From assembly GCF_004323595.1 (NCBI RefSeq), contig NZ_AP019373.1, forward strand, positions 1,798,001 to 1,862,000: a DNA stretch of 64,000 nt. The letters are read 5' to 3'. The stretch is from Sulfuricystis thermophila (GTDB taxonomy: Bacteria > Pseudomonadota > Gammaproteobacteria > Burkholderiales > Rhodocyclaceae). Positions 25,427-34,896 of the stretch are shown here, piece after piece; position 1 is the first letter of the stretch; every line of letters starts with the position of its first letter. The position numbers were made by a program, and so were the translations under genes. The notes beneath the pieces are model-generated. The model ran no database searches. It had not been told where the DNA came from and worked only from the letters and a program-made list of their open reading frames with translations.

Positions 25427-25777
25427 TCAGATGGCGATGCCAGCGCTCCAGCCGGTGGGCTTGAAGACCGTGAGCTTGGCCTCGTCCTCGATGTAGCAAA
25501 GCCAGCCCACCTGCGGGGCGTAGTACTCCCAGGCGCCGTCGATCCGCACGGCGATCTGGTCGGCCTTGCCGGCCCAGTCGCCGGTGGCTCCTGGCGGGAT
25601 GATGTAGCGGTCGCCATCGGCCGGACTGGCGGGTGGCGCGGTCAGGCCGCGGTCTTTGACGGACAGGCCGACGATGGCGCCCAGGCGCTTCAAGTTTGCG
25701 TCCATCTCGGTGTGCCAGCCGGATTCGCCCAGCGTCCAGCCGTAGGCAAGGCCCAGGTTCGGGTCGGTGAATGCCAT
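25427..25777 (-). CDS. DUF2793 phage protein
   Basis: The 116-residue protein has a clear DUF2793 signature: LGLAYGWTLGESGWHTEMD, LTAPPASPADGDRYIIPPGA, then GDWAGKADQIAVRIDGAWEY and a hydrophobic beta-rich end. These proteins are encoded next to distal tail genes and are thought to be part of, or attached to, the tail fibre or baseplate. The start at 25777 has AAGGAG seven bases upstream. A longer open frame exists but reads antisense-like residues through the next gene. Confidence 0.85.
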   Translation of the reverse strand: MAFTDPNLGLAYGWTLGESGWHTEMDANLKRLGAIVGLSVKDRGLTAPPASPADGDRYIIPPGATGDWAGKADQIAVRIDGAWEYYAPQVGWLCYIEDEAKLTVFKPTGWSAGIAI

Positions 25778-25821
25778 GACAGATCTCCTTGCGGTGCGTT
25801 CAAACGGGATTTCCGACGGGT

Positions 25822-28095
25822 TCACACCCCGCCCCAGTGCTGCCCCCAGCGCAGGCCGTAGCCGGTGCGGTCGGTGGTGCGCACCTGCGCCTGCCAGCTC
25901 GTGAGCCCGTCGCGCTCGGCCTCGATCTCGATGGTGACGGTATCGCCGGCGTTGCCCGCATCTGCCGCAGCGCTGGCCACGTCCCAGGTCCAGGTGTTGC
26001 CGGTAATGCCCGTTTCGCTGCGCACGAGGGTGCCGTTGCGGTCGCGGATGCGCACGGTGTAGGTGGTGCCGGGCTCGGGGCCGATGTCGCCCTCGTCCTG
26101 GCGCACGAGGTAGGCGGTCTGCTGGATGCGGTCGCGGTGCGCCCAGGTGAGGGTCAGGTCGCCGGCGACCACGGCGGGCTCGCGCTGGCCGTTGAGCCGG
26201 ATGCGCCCGGGTGGGTACGGCCGCGCCTGGCGGCCGGTCAGCACCAGCGGCTGGCCGTTGGCGGCCAGCACGGCATCGCCCTGGTCGGTGGAAGTGCGCG
26301 GGATGGCGGCGACGAACACCGACTCGCCCGGGGCGCGTTCGGTGGTCTCGGCGGCCAGCCATTCGCCCACGCCGATGAGCCGCGTGCCTGGCGCATGTGA
26401 TTGCGGCGTGGTGTCGAGCACGCCGCGGGCGAGATTGACCGTGCCGGCGGTGGCATCGAAGGCGAGGATGGCCACCGCCTCGCGGATCTGGCCTGCGGCA
26501 TCGACCAGATAGGCGTAGTCGCCGATGCTCAGGCGCTCGGGCTGGGACAGCGCCGTCACCGGCACGGCCAGCGCATCGGCCTCGCTCGCCGACAGTGCCG
26601 CATCAAGCGTGAGCAGCGGCGCGTAGTCCTCGCCCGTCACGGGCGCGAGATCGCCGCTGGAGGCGCCGGTGGCCAGTTGCCAGTTGAGCTGCCCTTGGCC
26701 ACCGGCGGCCGCCAGCGCGCCGACGTAGGTGTCGGTGTCGGTGACCTGGGCCAGATCGGCCCGGCTCAGGTTGCGCGCCAGTTCCCAGTACGGCACTTCC
26801 ACCGCCAGCACCAGGGCTGGCGGCAGCGCCTCCAGCGGCGGCTCCTCGACGTGCGGCGGCGGCGGCGAGAGCACGGTATCGCTCATTCCGAACACGTCTT
26901 CCACCGCCTCGATGCGCCACTCGGCCGCGCCCAGGGTGCCGGTGTCGATGCCGGTGACGCGCACGACCATGCGCTCGATGCCCAGGCGTGGCCAGTGCAG
27001 CAGGAACACATCGCCCGGCAAGGGCGGGCGGTCCAGCGCAGTGGGGGCAATGGTGAACGTCATGCGCGCCAGCGGCGAGCCCAGGGCGCGCAGGTCGCGC
27101 AGCGCCAGTTGCGACGCCAGCGGACCAAAGCTCACGCCCGGGTAGTCGCGGCGCTGGTTGATCACGCCGCCTTGCAGCTGGATGGCGGCCAGGTTCTGCG
27201 CCGAGACGGTGGCTTCCTTGCCGGTGGCCCAGTCGGTATAGACCACGGTGATCTCGTTGGGCAGCTCGCCCCACTGCGCGCGCTCGAAGCGCTCCAGCCG
27301 CACGATCTCATCCGGCCCCAACTGCGGCAGGCTGTCGATCCAATAGTCGTCGCGCAGCAGTTTCAGCTCGAACGTGCCTTGCTCCGGGTCGGTGTAGAGG
27401 ATGCCGCCGATGTGGTCGAGCACCTGGGCGATGAAGCTCTCGATGGGCTGCTGGCGCGTCCAGATGAGGTTCAGACCGAAGCCTTCGCTCGACAGGGCCC
27501 ACGCCGCGTTCCAGAAACTCCAGCCGATGCTGCTCTGCGGATAGCCCATGCCCCAGTGCGGGTCGGTCAGGCACTGCACCAGGATGTGGGCTGGATTCAT
27601 GCCGATGGTCTGCCAGCGGTGCGCCGTCTCATCCCAGGCGCGGATTTCGGCATCAAGCGCGCCCCAGACCTCCCCATGCCAGCCCGCCGTGAAGCGCCGC
27701 ACGCGCACGGCCCACGGTTTGATGTAGGGGTTGTTGGCCGCGAACAGGATCTTGCGCGCCACGATCGACAGCACCCCGCGGAACGCCGGGATGGATGCCC
27801 CCAGGCGGCTCATCAGGTAGTCGTTGCGGCCCTGGGTGGCCGCGCCGTCCAGCACGTCGAGATCGCCCACCACCCCGCCTTCGCGCTCGTCGCCGCCGAA
27901 CAGCATGGGCGCGTGGATGTGGAGGCGCCCCAGCCCATGCCCGCGCGGCAGGACCGCGCGGCTGGCATCGCCCCAGGCGGTGCGCTCGCCGACCTGGATT
28001 TCCTGCACGGCGTCCACCGGCCCCTGGCACAGCACCAGATGCAGGCCCATGCGGTAGCGGTAGCCGACCGTCTGCTTCTTGCTTTTGCCACCCAT
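25822..28095 (-). CDS. Distal tail/host-specificity protein (gpJ-like phage tail protein)
   Basis: The 757-residue protein has the layout of tail proteins that form the tip baseplate: an N-terminal segment (VGYRYRMGLHLVLCQGPVDA), a central domain (SFWNAAWALSSEGFGLNLIW, IESFIAQVLDHIGGILY), and C-terminal beta-sandwich repeats ending with a fibronectin-like part (TLTWAHRDRIQQTAYLVRQD). It should contact the host surface or hold fibres. Its start overlaps the stop of the preceding small gene as TGATG. At 757 residues it is shorter than lambda J; no separate long fibre gene follows. Confidence 0.8.
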   Translation of the reverse strand: MGGKSKKQTVGYRYRMGLHLVLCQGPVDAVQEIQVGERTAWGDASRAVLPRGHGLGRLHIHAPMLFGGDEREGGVVGDLDVLDGAATQGRNDYLMSRLGASIPAFRGVLSIVARKILFAANNPYIKPWAVRVRRFTAGWHGEVWGALDAEIRAWDETAHRWQTIGMNPAHILVQCLTDPHWGMGYPQSSIGWSFWNAAWALSSEGFGLNLIWTRQQPIESFIAQVLDHIGGILYTDPEQGTFELKLLRDDYWIDSLPQLGPDEIVRLERFERAQWGELPNEITVVYTDWATGKEATVSAQNLAAIQLQGGVINQRRDYPGVSFGPLASQLALRDLRALGSPLARMTFTIAPTALDRPPLPGDVFLLHWPRLGIERMVVRVTGIDTGTLGAAEWRIEAVEDVFGMSDTVLSPPPPHVEEPPLEALPPALVLAVEVPYWELARNLSRADLAQVTDTDTYVGALAAAGGQGQLNWQLATGASSGDLAPVTGEDYAPLLTLDAALSASEADALAVPVTALSQPERLSIGDYAYLVDAAGQIREAVAILAFDATAGTVNLARGVLDTTPQSHAPGTRLIGVGEWLAAETTERAPGESVFVAAIPRTSTDQGDAVLAANGQPLVLTGRQARPYPPGRIRLNGQREPAVVAGDLTLTWAHRDRIQQTAYLVRQDEGDIGPEPGTTYTVRIRDRNGTLVRSETGITGNTWTWDVASAAADAGNAGDTVTIEIEAERDGLTSWQAQVRTTDRTGYGLRWGQHWGGV

Positions 28096-28301
28096 CAGCG
28101 CGGCTCCTGCTGGCGCTGGCGGGCGATTTCGACCACGCGCAGCGCCATCGCATCCCCGGTGGCCAGCATCGTCTCGGCGGCGATGCCCTCACGCAGGAAG
28201 GCGCGGAAGTCCAGACCCTGCCGAGCAAACCACGCGCGCGCGCCGTGCACGCACATCCCCGCGGCGCGCACGTGATCGATGGTGACGGTCGGCTCGCTCA
28301 C
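28095..28301 (-). CDS. Small phage tail-region protein of unknown function
   Basis: The 68-residue protein starts with GTG, overlapping the previous stop as GTGA, and ends overlapping the next ATG. The sequence has VTIDHVRAAGMCVHGARAWF, then DFRAFLREGIAAETMLATGD and a charged helical end. I recognise no named domain. Tight overlaps on both sides and placement between tail genes support that it is real. A role in tail tip assembly is only a guess. Confidence 0.7.
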   Translation of the reverse strand: MSEPTVTIDHVRAAGMCVHGARAWFARQGLDFRAFLREGIAAETMLATGDAMALRVVEIARQRQQEPR

Positions 28302-28528
28302 TTCTTGCCTCCGCTCTTCTTCTTGATCGGCTCGGCGGAAAGATCGCCGTACCAGACGACGTTGGCCCCGCGGATCAGCACCGCGCCGAACACGACGGGA
28401 ATGGGCCGGCCCTCCTCGGCCGTGGGCGCATCGAAATCCTCCAGCGCCGCCGGCTTCGGCGCGGGCGGCTTGGGCTGGAGCGCGATCGAGATCAGCGCGG
28501 TGACGACGATGGCGACGATGTACCACAT
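28298..28528 (-). CDS. Small membrane-anchored tail-region protein
   Basis: The 76-residue protein begins with one hydrophobic helix (MWYIVAIVVTALISIALQPK), then a proline-rich linker and RPIPVVFGAVLIRGANVVWY, a segment common to short phage tail proteins encoded beside gpJ-like genes. It ends in a lysine-rich tail. It is coupled by GTGA to the next gene and follows the BR0599-like gene by two bases. The membrane helix could be a signal for tail-tip insertion; this is inferred. Confidence 0.7.
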   Translation of the reverse strand: MWYIVAIVVTALISIALQPKPPAPKPAALEDFDAPTAEEGRPIPVVFGAVLIRGANVVWYGDLSAEPIKKKSGGKK

Positions 28529-28530
28529 GC

Positions 28531-29286
28531 TCAAAACACTCCGGTCGCAAACGGGTTCTTCGACGGGATGAAGGGGAAGCCGCCGAAGTTGTCGAGGTTG
28601 GAAAAGCGCGCCGCGCACGTGGCGGTGGTGTGATCGCAGCCGGCGGCCAGCGTGACACCCTCCCCGGGCGCCAGCGGCACCGGATACAGCAGCTCCACGC
28701 CTGCGGCGGATTCGCGCACGATCATGTGGCGCGCGCCGGCGGCGGTTTCCAGCCAGCCGCCGGCGAGCGTGCCGGCCACCGCGGCGGGCACGCCGCCCGC
28801 GAGATCGACGTTGCGCCCCGTGCTGCTGCTCACGCTGGCGCTGGCCGTGATCGGCGTCGCCCCGCACGCCGCCGAATACAGCACGTGGGAACACGCGCGG
28901 CTGTAGAGCCGCCGCAGGCCGATGCGCTTGAGGCTCACCTGGGCGGACTCGCAGCGGATGCGGGCGGCGTCACCGGCCACCTCCACCCCGAGCACCCGGC
29001 CCATCCAGCGCGTGCCCGTGATCCCGCCATCGACGGTGGCCACGCGCAGCGTCACCGCCGTGGACTCGCCGGTGATCGCGCTCGCCAGCAGATGCCGCAC
29101 CAGAGCGCACTCCGGCGGCACGGTCAGGTCCAGCGCGGACTTGGCGGCCTCGGCCCCCAGCGCAAGCTCGGTGCGTCCGATCGGCAGGCTCGCATACCGA
29201 TCCCCGTCCAGCACGACCTCGGGCTCGTGCGGGGTGAGGCGGAACGTGGCGCTGCTGCCCGCGAAGGTGTACAGCTCGATCTCCAT
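28531..29286 (-). CDS. Phage BR0599/DUF2163-like minor tail protein
   Basis: The 251-residue protein fits the BR0599/DUF2163 family: EIELYTFAGSSATFRLTPHE, then LRRLYSRACSHVLYSAACGA and a C-terminal TLAAGCDHTTATCAARFSNL with NFGGFPFIPSKNPF. Family members lie between the tape measure and the distal tail protein and are presumed tail-hub components like gpL. Cysteines in the SRACSHVLYSAACG and GCDHTTATCAARF parts recall the Fe-S or metal site of lambda gpL. The start at 29286 overlaps the previous stop as TGATG. Confidence 0.82.
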   Translation of the reverse strand: MEIELYTFAGSSATFRLTPHEPEVVLDGDRYASLPIGRTELALGAEAAKSALDLTVPPECALVRHLLASAITGESTAVTLRVATVDGGITGTRWMGRVLGVEVAGDAARIRCESAQVSLKRIGLRRLYSRACSHVLYSAACGATPITASASVSSSTGRNVDLAGGVPAAVAGTLAGGWLETAAGARHMIVRESAAGVELLYPVPLAPGEGVTLAAGCDHTTATCAARFSNLDNFGGFPFIPSKNPFATGVF

Positions 29287-30797
29287 CAATATTCCTCCCG
29301 GGGCGGCGCCTCCTGCCCGCGCGGCTCGGGCAGCTGACGCGCGGTGATGGGCATCTCGACCAGCGTGGGCGTGTGCCAGTACAGCTCGACGGCGTCGTGG
29401 TCGAGGCGGCAGCGCGCAAGCCGCACCACGCGGCTGCCGGCGGGCACCGGCACGTCCAGCCCCGAGCGCAGCACCAGCACGCCGCCCGCGTCGCGATGGG
29501 CCGTGGCGGTGAGCACGTGCTGGCGCTGGCCGTCCGGGTGCAGGATCAGGCAAGCGGCCGGGCGGTGCCAGAAGGCCGAAACCTCCTCGCCCGTCACCCG
29601 CAGGAAGCCGTCTTCGGCATCGGCCTCCGCAGTGACCCGCAGCACCGGCGCCAGGCCATCGGGCAGCCAGAAGGCTTCAAGGCGGCCCTGCGTGCGCCAC
29701 AGCCGCGCGCGCCAGCGCTCGATCTCCTCTGCGCCGGCCGCCAGATAGCGCCGCTGGAACGTCGTCGTCGGCCACGGGTCATCGCGGCGCGCCCACGGCT
29801 CGGCGGGCGAGAGGTCTTGCCGGGTGAGCGCGCCCTGCGCCGTGACGGAAGGGTCGTCGCGCCAGTTGCCGTCGGGCCAGACCGGCAGGCCGTCGAGCAT
29901 GGGATCGCCCGGCAGGTCCATGTCCGGCATCGCCGGCAGCGTGAGGCTGGCTGTCACGCTGCCGCCCGCCACGCCGGGCACCCACTGCGCCAGATCGGCC
30001 GCCTCCAGCGCCCGGCCCCACACCAGCGGCATGACTGCCGCGCCTGCCGGCACCGCGCGCGTCAGCGGCACGTCCAGCCAGAGCAGGTCCGGCTCCACTT
30101 CGGAGATTGCCACCACCTGCCAGCCATCGGCGGCGATCACCAGCGCCTGCGGCATGGCGGTGTCCACGCGCGCAAGGCCGAAGTCCGTCAGGCGCAGCTC
30201 TGCCGTCGGCGGCTCCCACCAGGTCGCGTCGAACGCCGTCACGGCCAGCGCCTCATCCCCCGCCTGCGCCGGCTGCACGAGCGCGCACGCCCGCTGCGGC
30301 AGCGGCCACAGCGCCAGTTGCCCCAGATGGTCGGCCAGCCAGTCGGCCACCAGCGCATCGCTCGCGCGCCCGTGGCCCACGTGGTAGGTCAGCGTGCGGC
30401 GCGGCACCAGGCGCAGCGCCTGCCGCGCCTCGTTGCCGCTGGCCAGCCGCGCGACGGCCGTCTGCCACTGCAAGCGTTCGATCAGCGGCTCGGCCCAGTC
30501 GTGGCGGAAGGCGAACACGCCGCGCTGAGCATCCGGCCACGGTGCATCGCCGAAGGCGTCCATGCCGGTGGCGACGATGGCGGCCGCGGCGGTGTCGCGG
30601 CGCAGCACCTCGACCACCAGCGCGGCCAGGGCGTTGCCGCTCTCCGGCGCGGCGAGCGCCTCGGCATGCAGAGCGCTCGCCGCCGTACCCGGCATCGGGG
30701 CCGCCATCGTCTCGGCGCGCAGCGCGGCCAGCGCCGCGCCCGGCGACGGCACGGTCGCGGTCTCGGTCAGCCCGGTGGCGATGCGCCGCTGCGTCAT
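29286..30797 (-). CDS. Large tail-region protein of unknown function
   Basis: The 503-residue protein has an alanine-rich start (AALAALRAETMAAPMPGTAA), a middle with many tryptophans (DATWWEPPTAELRLTDFGLA, WDGNWRDD-like stretches) and a C-terminal part with GRLEAFWLPDGLAPVLRVTA. The spacing FQRRYLAAGAEEIERWRARL then EAFWLP is seen in phage tail assembly proteins next to BR0599-type genes. No catalytic motif is visible. It overlaps both neighbours by a few bases, so it is in the tail operon. A tail-tip structural role is inferred from position. Confidence 0.72.
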   Translation of the reverse strand: MTQRRIATGLTETATVPSPGAALAALRAETMAAPMPGTAASALHAEALAAPESGNALAALVVEVLRRDTAAAAIVATGMDAFGDAPWPDAQRGVFAFRHDWAEPLIERLQWQTAVARLASGNEARQALRLVPRRTLTYHVGHGRASDALVADWLADHLGQLALWPLPQRACALVQPAQAGDEALAVTAFDATWWEPPTAELRLTDFGLARVDTAMPQALVIAADGWQVVAISEVEPDLLWLDVPLTRAVPAGAAVMPLVWGRALEAADLAQWVPGVAGGSVTASLTLPAMPDMDLPGDPMLDGLPVWPDGNWRDDPSVTAQGALTRQDLSPAEPWARRDDPWPTTTFQRRYLAAGAEEIERWRARLWRTQGRLEAFWLPDGLAPVLRVTAEADAEDGFLRVTGEEVSAFWHRPAACLILHPDGQRQHVLTATAHRDAGGVLVLRSGLDVPVPAGSRVVRLARCRLDHDAVELYWHTPTLVEMPITARQLPEPRGQEAPPREEY

Positions 30798-31849
30798 CCC
30801 GCTTCCACCCCGAACTCGGCCGCATTCAAGGCGGCTTCACTCCACGCCGAACCGGCATTCGGATCGGCTTCGAACAGCGCCGTGTGCCAGGCCAGCTGCT
30901 CTTGCAGGACGAGGTCCGCACTCACGGCGGTCTGCGACCCGCTGACCGCCAGACCCCGCACCTGGCCCGGCCCCGCATCGGTCTTGCGCGCGAGCAAGGT
31001 CACCTGCACGCCGTGGATGGCGGGCGTGGCCATCGCCGGCAGCGGCGCGATGTCGAAGCTCTGGCGCAGGCCGGCCGCATCCGCGCGGATGCCGCTGGCC
31101 TCATCGCCGTCGCTCACCGCAGCCCAAGCGCTGGATGCGCCTTCGACCGTCCACTGGTTGAGCGCACCGTCGGCCTGGGGTTGGAGCGCATCGACCCGCA
31201 CATCGCCCAGGAAGGTGGTGTTGAGCGTGCCGCTGGTGTCGGCGAGGTACAGATCGTCCACATCGACCGTCACCGGGCACGGCTCACCCGGCACCGCGCC
31301 CACGAAGGCCGTCAGCAGTTGTCCGCCGCCTTGCAGCGTGTCCTGCCCGCTGAGCTGGATGGCAAGCATCCCGTTGACGCGCACATCGAGCGTGCCGCTG
31401 CCGGTTCCCTGCACGACTTTCAGCTCGATGTAATGCCAGCCGCGCGCAGGGGCGGTCGTGACCGAGGTCGAGAGCAGCTGGTCGTAGCCGGATTGCCAAC
31501 GGTAGAGCTTGAGCCGCCCGTCCTCGCCGATCTTGACCAGATGCGCAACACCGGCCGTCGTATCGCGCACGCCGAGCAGCACCGGCTCCCCACCGGTGTT
31601 CTCGAACGGCGCCACCCGCAGGGCCGCGCCGACGATCAGGCTGGGCGTGCCGGCATCGAGGTTCTTCACATACCCGCCGCCGGAGCCTTCCGGCAGGCGC
31701 AAGGCATAGGACGACGGCCGCCGGCCGGGGATGCGCGTGGCCTGCGGCGAGAGATACGCCGCCTTGCCGCGTGCCAGCCACGGCTGGCCGAAGTCGTCCA
31801 GCTGCTGCGGGTCGTAATGGTCGAAACCGTCGATGAAGAGCAGGGCCAT
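30794..31849 (-). CDS. Tail-associated protein with lectin-like beta-sandwich
   Basis: The 351-residue protein starts LLFIDGFDHYDPQQLDDFGQ and contains a concanavalin/laminin-G-like strand pattern (YIELKVVQGTGSGTLDVRVN, then VTVDVDDLYLADTSGTLNTT). A second region, MATPAIHGVQVTLLARKTDA, ends the protein. Such proteins sit just after the tape measure gene in some siphoviruses and may decorate the tail or bind carbohydrate; this is inferred. The start at 31849 has AAGGA at the right distance; it is followed by a stop overlap with the next gene. Confidence 0.72.
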   Translation of the reverse strand: MALLFIDGFDHYDPQQLDDFGQPWLARGKAAYLSPQATRIPGRRPSSYALRLPEGSGGGYVKNLDAGTPSLIVGAALRVAPFENTGGEPVLLGVRDTTAGVAHLVKIGEDGRLKLYRWQSGYDQLLSTSVTTAPARGWHYIELKVVQGTGSGTLDVRVNGMLAIQLSGQDTLQGGGQLLTAFVGAVPGEPCPVTVDVDDLYLADTSGTLNTTFLGDVRVDALQPQADGALNQWTVEGASSAWAAVSDGDEASGIRADAAGLRQSFDIAPLPAMATPAIHGVQVTLLARKTDAGPGQVRGLAVSGSQTAVSADLVLQEQLAWHTALFEADPNAGSAWSEAALNAAEFGVEAG

Positions 31850-31853
31850 GGGG

Positions 31854-34547
31854 TCATCCTTGCAAGGCGGCACGGACCGCGCGGGCGTTGCGGCCGATGA
31901 TGTTGAGGATCACCCGCTCGCCGGCGGGCGTTTGCAGATGGTCGTGGGTTATGCCCGGGTCGATGGCGTTGACGATGCGCACGGCCTGCTGCACCGGCGG
32001 CGGCGCGGGCGGCGCGCTCACCGGCGGCACCAGCCCGCCGGCGGCGAAGGCCAGGCGCTGCCCGTCCCACACGGGCGGGGTGCGCAGGCCATTGATCGCA
32101 TCCAGGAACGCCACGCCCACGCGCTGCACGGCCGCCGCGCGCACCACGTACTCGCCGGCGGACAGCCGCGCGGGGATGGAATCGGAGGTGCCGGTCCCCG
32201 GGCCGGTGACGTAGCCGCCGGTGGCGAACTTCTTGATGTTGCCCAGCAGCGCCATGACGGCCGCGACCATCGCCACCATCGCGGCAATCGCCAGCCCCGG
32301 GCCCACGACGGGGATCGCGGCCTGCGAGGCGGCCGCCCCGGCGCCGGCTTCGGCGGCATTGGCGCTGACCTTGGCCGCCGCCTCGGCCTGCTTGGTCGCC
32401 ACCGACTGCGCGGCCGCGGCGGTCTCGGCGGCCTGTTCCTGCTGGAGCAAGCCCAGCTTGACGGCGAGCATGCGCGCCTGCATCGCCACCCACTGCTGGA
32501 AGGGCTTGAGCACCATCTCTTGCAGGAAGGCGTCCGCGATGCTGCGGAAGATGTTGGAAAGCGCCTCGCGCAGGGATTGCGCGCCGCTGACGATCCCCTG
32601 CACCGCCTGCCCGAAGGCCTCGCCGATGCGGTTCCACACCGGGGCGAGTTCATCGGTGACCAGCCGCGTGCGCGCAAGCTCGTTGCGCCATGCCGCCACG
32701 CGCAGCACAGCCTCCGGGCCGATGGCCTGCGCGGCCTGCTCCAGCGCGGGCAAGAGCCGCTGCATCTCGGCCGCCGAGTCGCGCTGCAAGGCCACGATCT
32801 GCTGCCGCGCCTGGGCTTCGGTGAGCAGTCCGGCCTGCTGCTGGATCTGGATGCCCTCCTGCGCGTTGCGCAGCCGCTCGGTGACCTGCCGCCACTGCGC
32901 TTCGAGCGCCTCGAGATTGGCCTGCGCGGCCTTGACGTCGATCAGCCGGTCGATGATCGAAACGCCATCGGCATCGCTCTCGGCCAGCAGGCGCGCGCGC
33001 AGGTCACGATAACTGCGCTCGATCGCGGCCCTGCGGTCCTGCGCCGTGTCGGTGCCGGTGAGCCTGGCCAGTTCCTCGCGCGCGGCGGCCAGCGCATCGG
33101 CCAGTTCGCGCTCGGCCTTGGCCGCGGCGCGGGCGTTGCTCTGCTCGACGTCGGCGCGCTTGTTGTTGAGCGCGATCAGCTCGGCCTCGAGCCTGGCGAC
33201 CTCGGCCTTGCCGCGCAGGCGCTCCTCCTCGCTTTTGCCGCCGGCTGCCACCTGCCGGCTGCGTGCCAGCGCCTGCTGCGTGCGGGCGATCTCGGCGTCG
33301 AGCTCCTGCTGCTCCAGCGCGGTTTTGCGGGCGTAGTAGTCGCGCAGGGAAACGAGCCGGTCTTCGAGCGCGGCGTCGAGCGCGGTTTGTTGGCGGCGCA
33401 AGCCGTCTTTGAGCAGGGTGAACTCGGCGTCGAGCCGGGCCTGCATCCACGCAGCCTGAGCGCTCGCGGTGTCGCGGGTCTTGCCCGGCGTCGTGAGCCG
33501 CTGCAACAGCGCCGGGTCGGCCTGCACCTTGGGCGCCTGCACCTCGATGGGCTTGGGGTCGAAGAGGCTGTCCCGGAACTCGGCCAGTTCGTCCAGCCGC
33601 CGCACGAGGCTGCCCTTGAGTTCGGCGATGATGGCCTTGGCCCCGGCGGTGTTGCCGCGCAGCGCTTCGACCGCCGCCGCGACACCGGCGCCAATGGCTT
33701 CGCCCAGCGCGACGAAGGCCTTGCCGACCGTGGCCGCGCCCAGCGCCAGGGTCTTGAGCACCAGCACGATGCCGTCCAGGATCGCGCGCAAGGCGCCGCC
33801 CTGCTTGGCCGACTCGACCATGCCGCCCGCCATCGCGTTCATCGCCGGCAGGAAGGCCTCGATCACCCGGTTGGCGATGCTGGTGGTGGCGAGCTTGACC
33901 TTGGCCAAGGCGTCGTTGAACGCCTCGGCCTGCGCAGCCGTTTGCCCGCCGATCTGCACGCCCAGCGCTTGCATCTCGCCGGTCAGGGCCGCGATGCCTT
34001 CGCGCCCCTGGTTCAGGAAGGGGATGAGCTCGGCGCCGCTCTTGCCGAACAGCTGCACCGCCAGCGCCGACTTCTGCGCCCCGTCGGGCATGGCCTGGAA
34101 GCGATCGGCCAGATCGAGCAGCACCGCGTCGGTCGCGCGAAGCCGGCCGTCCTGGTCCTGGAACGCCACGCCGAGTGCCGCAAAGCGCCGGGCGGACTCC
34201 TCCGAGCCCGTGGCCGCCTCGAGCATCGCGGTGGCGAGCTTCTTGAGCCCGGTCTCGAAGGTCTGCGCCGAGACACCGGAGAGTTCCGCCGCCGGCACCA
34301 GGGTGGAGAGCGCCTCCACCGTGATGCCCACGCGCTGCGAGAGCTTGTTGAGGGCATCGGCCGACTCCAGCGCCGACTTGACCATGGCCCCGAGGCCCGC
34401 GGCCGACAGGGCTACCCCGAGCCCGGCGAGCACGCCGTTGACGCTGCGGGCGGCATCGGCCAGCCCTCCCAGGCCCCGCTTGACCGAGTCGAAGGCACCG
34501 CGCGTCTCGTCGACGGCGCGGATGAGGATTTGGGCGCGGGCGGTCAT
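31854..34547 (-). CDS. Tail tape measure protein
   Basis: The 897-residue protein is a tape measure: long helical and coiled-coil regions (TLLKDGLRRQQTALDAALED, RGKAEVARLEAELIALNNKR), an N-terminal domain (GLGGLADAARSVNGVLAGLG), and a hydrophobic part near residue 740-770 (IPVVGPGLAIAAMVAMVAAV). At about 1.5 angstrom per residue it implies a tail near 130 nm; that figure is the usual rule, not a measurement. It is the largest tail gene and lies after the chaperone genes, as in lambda. Confidence 0.9.
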   Translation of the reverse strand: MTARAQILIRAVDETRGAFDSVKRGLGGLADAARSVNGVLAGLGVALSAAGLGAMVKSALESADALNKLSQRVGITVEALSTLVPAAELSGVSAQTFETGLKKLATAMLEAATGSEESARRFAALGVAFQDQDGRLRATDAVLLDLADRFQAMPDGAQKSALAVQLFGKSGAELIPFLNQGREGIAALTGEMQALGVQIGGQTAAQAEAFNDALAKVKLATTSIANRVIEAFLPAMNAMAGGMVESAKQGGALRAILDGIVLVLKTLALGAATVGKAFVALGEAIGAGVAAAVEALRGNTAGAKAIIAELKGSLVRRLDELAEFRDSLFDPKPIEVQAPKVQADPALLQRLTTPGKTRDTASAQAAWMQARLDAEFTLLKDGLRRQQTALDAALEDRLVSLRDYYARKTALEQQELDAEIARTQQALARSRQVAAGGKSEEERLRGKAEVARLEAELIALNNKRADVEQSNARAAAKAERELADALAAAREELARLTGTDTAQDRRAAIERSYRDLRARLLAESDADGVSIIDRLIDVKAAQANLEALEAQWRQVTERLRNAQEGIQIQQQAGLLTEAQARQQIVALQRDSAAEMQRLLPALEQAAQAIGPEAVLRVAAWRNELARTRLVTDELAPVWNRIGEAFGQAVQGIVSGAQSLREALSNIFRSIADAFLQEMVLKPFQQWVAMQARMLAVKLGLLQQEQAAETAAAAQSVATKQAEAAAKVSANAAEAGAGAAASQAAIPVVGPGLAIAAMVAMVAAVMALLGNIKKFATGGYVTGPGTGTSDSIPARLSAGEYVVRAAAVQRVGVAFLDAINGLRTPPVWDGQRLAFAAGGLVPPVSAPPAPPPVQQAVRIVNAIDPGITHDHLQTPAGERVILNIIGRNARAVRAALQG

Positions 34548-34635
34548 GGTGCTGAACCGGTGGCTGGATCAAGTCCGCGGGCCGAGAAGCCCCGGGCGTT
34601 CGCTGTCATGGCGACTGGCGTAGGGATGTGGTGCA

Positions 34636-34896
34636 ATGCTTCTCATGCCTGTGCTGAGGATTGACGATCTGTCTGATGCCGTGCTCGACGCCCTGCGCCA
34701 GCGCGCGGTGCGGCACGGGCGCAGCCTCGACGCCGAGGTGCGCGCGATCCTGGAAGCGGCTGTCCGGAACGGAAGCCCTTCTAACCTGGGCTCGCTCTTG
34801 GCCAACGTCGCCCGCGAAGTGCAGCTCACCGATGAGGATGTGGCGCTGCTCCGTCAGCGGGATCGATCCCTTCCGCGCGAGGTCGATTTGGAATGA
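34636..34896 (+). CDS. FitA-like ribbon-helix-helix antitoxin, orphan
   Basis: The 86-residue protein is an Arc/FitA-like antitoxin: VLRIDDLSDAVLDALRQRAV, RHGRSLDAEVRAILEAAVRN, then a C-terminal toxin-binding tail. FitA proteins normally precede a PIN-domain FitB ribonuclease, but none follows here. It is on the plus strand in a gap between minus-strand tail genes, so it is a moron with its own promoter. The start could be 34636 or the ATG twelve bases later (MPVLRIDD). Its ATGA overlap with the next frame suggests a former operon. Confidence 0.75.
   Translation: MLLMPVLRIDDLSDAVLDALRQRAVRHGRSLDAEVRAILEAAVRNGSPSNLGSLLANVAREVQLTDEDVALLRQRDRSLPREVDLE

Noticed and set aside
31833-34664. 943-codon plus-strand open frame opposite the tape measure gene
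   Set aside because: It mirrors the tape measure gene, has a histidine/arginine/glycine-rich reversed composition and no domain.
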